A stretch of 64,000 nucleotides of DNA, taken from the NCBI RefSeq assembly GCF_006716065.1, contig NZ_VFOL01000001.1, forward strand, positions 3,844,001 to 3,908,000. The letters run 5' to 3'. Under the pieces are notes generated by a model. That model saw nothing but the letters and a program-made list of their open reading frames with translations. It ran no database searches and was not told where the DNA came from. Below are positions 61,297-64,000 of the stretch, piece by piece; the stretch's first letter is position 1, and each line of letters starts with the position of its first letter. The position numbers and the translations under genes were made by a program. Source of the DNA: Salinispora arenicola. GTDB lineage: Bacteria; Actinomycetota; Actinomycetes; Mycobacteriales; Micromonosporaceae.

Positions 61297-62511
61297 CTAC
61301 AGACTGCGCTTGTTGAGCAGCCGGTTCGGGGTGCCGGAGAGGTTACCGGAGATCACGTTGGTAACCGAGTTGTTCACGAGCCAGTTGTGCAGCGTTGCCT
61401 GGCTGACATCGCCGTGCGTGGCCTTGTAGAGAGCAGCGACCCCAGCGGCGTGTGGCGTTGCCATGGAGGTGCCGTTCAGGGAGCGGGTGCCCGAGTTGAT
61501 CCAGGTCGAGGTGATGGCGGATCCGGGGGCGTAGATGTCGACGCAGGATCCAACGGACGAGTAGGTGGCCCGCGAATCGCCGGAGGTGGTGGCGCCGACC
61601 ACCAGTGCCGCGTTGAGGTTGCGCGGCAGGCGGTTGCAGGAGTTACCGCCGGTGTTGCCGGCGGACGCGGCGAGGAAGACACCGCTGTTCATCATGTTCG
61701 TCAGGGCGGTGGCGAGCGTGTTGCTGTAGGTGTAGTTCCAGGAGGCGTTGGCCACGGCAGGCTTGTTGGCGTTGGCGGTCACCCAGTCGACGGCGCCGAC
61801 GGCGCTGGAGAGTGAGCCGCCTCCCCAGCAGTTGAGCCACTTCACGCCGTACAGCCGGACGTTCTTCGCCACACCGTAGCTGGACGAGCCGATGGTGCCG
61901 GCGACATGGGTGCCGTGACCGTGGCAGTCGGTGTTGTTGCTGTCGATCGAGTTGTGGGCGAACTGGGCACGACCGCCGAAGTCAGGGTGGTTGGCCTGGA
62001 TGCCGGTGTCGATGATGTACGCGTGGATGCCAGCACCGTTCGAGGTGTAGGTGTAGCTGTTCGACAGCGGCAGCCCGGTTTGGTCGATCCGGTCGAGGCC
62101 CCAGGACGGTGGGTTGAACTGCGTGTCGTCGACCACACCGGACTGCAACACGTCACGTTCGATGCTCACGACGTTGGCGTTGTGCGACAGCTCGGTGACC
62201 TGGGCGGCGGTGAGCTGGGCGGCGAATCCGTTGATCGCGGTGCGGAAGTAGCGGGTGGGGGTGGTCTTCAGCGCGCGGGGAGGAGCCGTGGCGTCGGTGC
62301 CGGGCTTCATGGTGACGAGGTACGCCCCGGGAATGGGCGTGACATCCGTACCTGCGGCTGGAGTGGTGACCGGTAGGGCGTTGGCCTGGTAGGGCCCACC
62401 CGCTGCCATGGCGGGTTGTGGCACCGCGATCAGGGCGGCGACGACGACGGTCGCGCTGATACCGGCGGTGACCACGGCGCCGCGTAGACGCCGTAGACGT
62501 GCGTGGGACAC
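61297..62511 (-). CDS. Secreted S8 subtilisin-like peptidase
   Basis: 404 aa from GTG 62511, with GAGGAGGT four bases upstream; the open frame to 62589 is ignored. Signal peptide with VVTAGISATVVVAALIAVPQPAMA; I9 inhibitor propeptide (PGAYLVTMKPGTDAT... FAAQLTAAQVTELSHNANVVSIERD); then a proteinase K-type catalytic domain with D168 (IIDTGI), H199 (HGHGTHVAG), oxyanion region AASAGNTGGNSC, and S349 (NGTSMATPHAAG). Released as a zymogen and self-processed outside the cell. It ends without extra C-terminal domains. Confidence 0.95.
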   Translation of the reverse strand: MSHARLRRLRGAVVTAGISATVVVAALIAVPQPAMAAGGPYQANALPVTTPAAGTDVTPIPGAYLVTMKPGTDATAPPRALKTTPTRYFRTAINGFAAQLTAAQVTELSHNANVVSIERDVLQSGVVDDTQFNPPSWGLDRIDQTGLPLSNSYTYTSNGAGIHAYIIDTGIQANHPDFGGRAQFAHNSIDSNNTDCHGHGTHVAGTIGSSSYGVAKNVRLYGVKWLNCWGGGSLSSAVGAVDWVTANANKPAVANASWNYTYSNTLATALTNMMNSGVFLAASAGNTGGNSCNRLPRNLNAALVVGATTSGDSRATYSSVGSCVDIYAPGSAITSTWINSGTRSLNGTSMATPHAAGVAALYKATHGDVSQATLHNWLVNNSVTNVISGNLSGTPNRLLNKRSL

Positions 62512-62669
62512 GGGACCTCCTCGAAAGGGACTATCCGGAGGGATGAGCGATCGAGGGCATCCTATATTGATGTGGGTGAGATCGCGCAAGTAGGCGCAGC
62601 AGCGGTCGGTGGCTCCCGGAGCGACGGTCGTTGGTGGGCGGTCGTGGCCGGCGATCGGTCGCTGCGGTG

Positions 62670-62846
62670 TCAGCGAGTGCCGTAGAAAGCGGGTGGTGTA
62701 CCAGGGTCGGAATCCGTCTCACCAGCCGTCTCCCTCGCCACCTCGGCGGCGGTCGAGTCGACCACGGTCATGGTGGCCGCGACCCCGAGGACGGCCAGCA
62801 CCACACCGATCGCCGCGCTGATGAACAAGGTTCTCAACGTACTCAC
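62670..62846 (-). CDS. DUF2613-like small membrane protein
   Basis: 58 aa from GTG 62846, with GGGGAGG in front. VSTLRTLFISAAIGVVLAVLGVAATMTVVDSTA forms one membrane helix, and the C-terminus ends in FYGTR, like the YGSR end of actinobacterial DUF2613 proteins. Function unknown. It follows the thiolase-like gene on the same strand at 43 bases, so they may be co-transcribed. Confidence 0.65.
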   Translation of the reverse strand: MSTLRTLFISAAIGVVLAVLGVAATMTVVDSTAAEVARETAGETDSDPGTPPAFYGTR

Positions 62847-62889
62847 CTGTGCCTCCCCATCAGGTTGTCCCCGAAGTCACTGTTGGTAA

Positions 62890-64000
62890 TTAGTTGCGGG
62901 GAGTCACGGAGCGTGCCGTTGCGGTATCGCTGACGACCCACATCGAGAAGAACTGCGATCCGCCGCCGTACGCGTGGCCGAGCGCCGTGCGTGCCCCGGC
63001 TACCTGACGTTCGCCGGCCCGCCCCATCACCTGCGTGGCCGCCTCGGCGAAACGGAGCATGCCGGACGCACCGATCGGGTTGGAACACAACACCCCGCCG
63101 GACGGGTTGACCGGCAGCCGCCCGCCGATCCGGGTCTCACCCGACTCGGTGAGCTTCCAGCCGTGCCCCGCCTCGGCGAAGCCGAGGTTCTCCAGCCACA
63201 TCGGCTCGAACCAGGAGAAGGGCACGTACAACTCGGCGACGTCGACCTCATCGAGGGGGTCGGTGATGCCAGCCGCCTGCCACAGCGCCTGGGCCGCCTC
63301 CGCACCAGCCCTCGGGTTGACGTGGTCCTTCCCGGCGAAGTAGGTCGGTTCGGTGCGCATCACGGTTGCCCGGATCCAGGCCACCGGACGCTCGCTCGCC
63401 TCGGCTGCCGCCTGGTCGCCGATCACCATGGCACAGGCACCGTCGGAGGAGGGGCAGGTCTCGTCGTACCGGATCGGATCCCACAGCATCCGCGACGCCC
63501 GTACCGACTCCAGCGTGATGTCCGGCTGGCGCAGGTGGGCGTACGGGTTGAGGGCGCCGTTGCGTCGGTCCTTCACCGCGACCAGCGCGCCGATGTGCTC
63601 GGGCGCGTGCGAGCGCCGAATGTAGGCGCGGACGTGCGGCGCGAAGTATCCACCGGCCCCGGCCCCGATCGGTGCGGTGAAGGGCGGCTGGATGGACAGC
63701 GCCCACATGGCGTTGGATTCCGACTGCTTCTCGAACGCGACCGCGAGCACACGGTGGTGCACGCCGGCCCGGACCAGGCTGGTCGCCACGATCGCGGTGG
63801 CGCCGCCCACGGAGCCGGCCGTGTGCACCCGCAGCAGCGGGCGGCCGGCGGCTCCCAGCGCGTCGGCGAGGAACAGCTCCGGCATCATCACGCCTTCGAA
63901 CAGGTCCGGCGCCTTGCCCAGCACCACCGCGTCGATCTGCGGCCAGTCGACGCCGGCGTCGGCCAGCGCGCGGTCGATCGCCTCCCGGCACAGCCCGGCC
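62890..64000 (-). CDS. Thiolase-like protein (Ltp-type), N-terminus outside the window
   Basis: At least 370 aa; the frame is still open at the right edge (CREAIDRALADAGVDWPQIDAVVLGKAPDLFEG...). Thiolase-fold protein of the thiolase domain-containing/sterol-carrier group: LLRVHTAGSVGGATAIVATSLVRAGVHHRVLAVAFEKQSES at the nucleophile loop (Ser-Val-Gly-Gly rather than Cys), DGACAMVIGD, NPSGGVLCSNPIGASGMLRFAEAATQVMG, and GHAYGGGSQFFSMWVV. Lack of the usual nucleophilic cysteine and this GSVGGA loop resemble Ltp proteins that work as retro-aldolases or thiolases in sterol side-chain loss. A link to the steroid cluster is likely but inferred. Confidence 0.82.
   Translation of the reverse strand, partial: AGLCREAIDRALADAGVDWPQIDAVVLGKAPDLFEGVMMPELFLADALGAAGRPLLRVHTAGSVGGATAIVATSLVRAGVHHRVLAVAFEKQSESNAMWALSIQPPFTAPIGAGAGGYFAPHVRAYIRRSHAPEHIGALVAVKDRRNGALNPYAHLRQPDITLESVRASRMLWDPIRYDETCPSSDGACAMVIGDQAAAEASERPVAWIRATVMRTEPTYFAGKDHVNPRAGAEAAQALWQAAGITDPLDEVDVAELYVPFSWFEPMWLENLGFAEAGHGWKLTESGETRIGGRLPVNPSGGVLCSNPIGASGMLRFAEAATQVMGRAGERQVAGARTALGHAYGGGSQFFSMWVVSDTATARSVTPRN

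Overview
The window is high-GC DNA from an actinomycete. GTG starts are common, genes overlap by four bases (ATGA/GTGA), and several family pairs are typically actinobacterial (ECF42 sigma with DGPF protein, Zur-controlled zinc-free ribosomal proteins, KstR-type steroid genes). A filamentous actinomycete such as a Micromonosporaceae member is the best guess, but nothing here fixes the genus. Around 60 genes are supportable; no complete tRNA, rRNA or CRISPR array was seen.

Layout. 1-4.2 kb: end of an operon with a MoxR-type AAA ATPase and a DUF5682 protein, closed by a strong hairpin. 4.3-7.6 kb: a decayed metabolic operon with a dehydrogenase tail, a frameshifted CitE-like lyase, an alpha-oxoamine synthase broken by a 16-bp tandem duplication, and an intact MaoC hydratase. 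7.8-9.4 kb: DGPF/YciI protein plus ECF42 sigma factor behind a matching promoter. 9.8-21.7 kb: single genes, including an acyltransferase, a two-component system, a GH114 protein, a StyA-like monooxygenase, a TetR/DUF5701 divergent pair with two matching operators, a macrodomain protein, hemerythrin plus radical SAM/SPASM genes, and an SDR. 21.9-24.5 kb: zinc-starvation block (S14, L33, L28 on one strand; CobW-like protein and L31 on the other) with two alignable Zur-type boxes. 24.7-29.5 kb: small enzymes, an AraC-type regulator and a secreted alpha-amylase with two starch-binding domains. 29.6-34.4 kb: sulfide/persulfide locus (TauE/SafE exporter, rhodanese and GntR regulator, divergent from a persulfide dioxygenase-rhodanese fusion and a sulfide:quinone reductase-like enzyme). 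34.4-35.8 kb: TetR regulator, a six-copy 19-bp tandem repeat array and a DUF5872 protein.

36.2-52.1 kb is a steroid (cholesterol-type) catabolic cluster. It encodes a ChsE1/ChsE2-like acyl-CoA dehydrogenase pair, a MaoC hydratase, KstD, a second KstD-like flavoprotein, KshA and KshB with an unrecognised 87-aa gene overlapped between them, HsaA-HsaD-HsaC-HsaB, and FadD3. Five sites fit the KstR operator TnnAACnnGTTnTA (one with a single mismatch), and one site in front of fadD3 fits the KstR2 operator AnCAAGnnCTTGnT. KstD and KshAB open ring B, HsaAB hydroxylates the resulting phenol, HsaC and HsaD cleave it, and FadD3 activates the remaining two-ring acid.

52.1-60.3 kb looks like an eroded island. 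It holds an IS6-type transposase remnant, a phage-like lysin with a short leading gene, two degenerate tRNA 3'-end fragments 1.8 kb apart, an aldo-keto reductase remnant, an amidohydrolase, and a type I modification locus (hsdM, hsdS) whose hsdR appears cut off after about eight codons. 60.3-64 kb has a flavoprotein, a secreted subtilase, a tiny DUF2613 gene and a thiolase-like gene that runs off the right edge.
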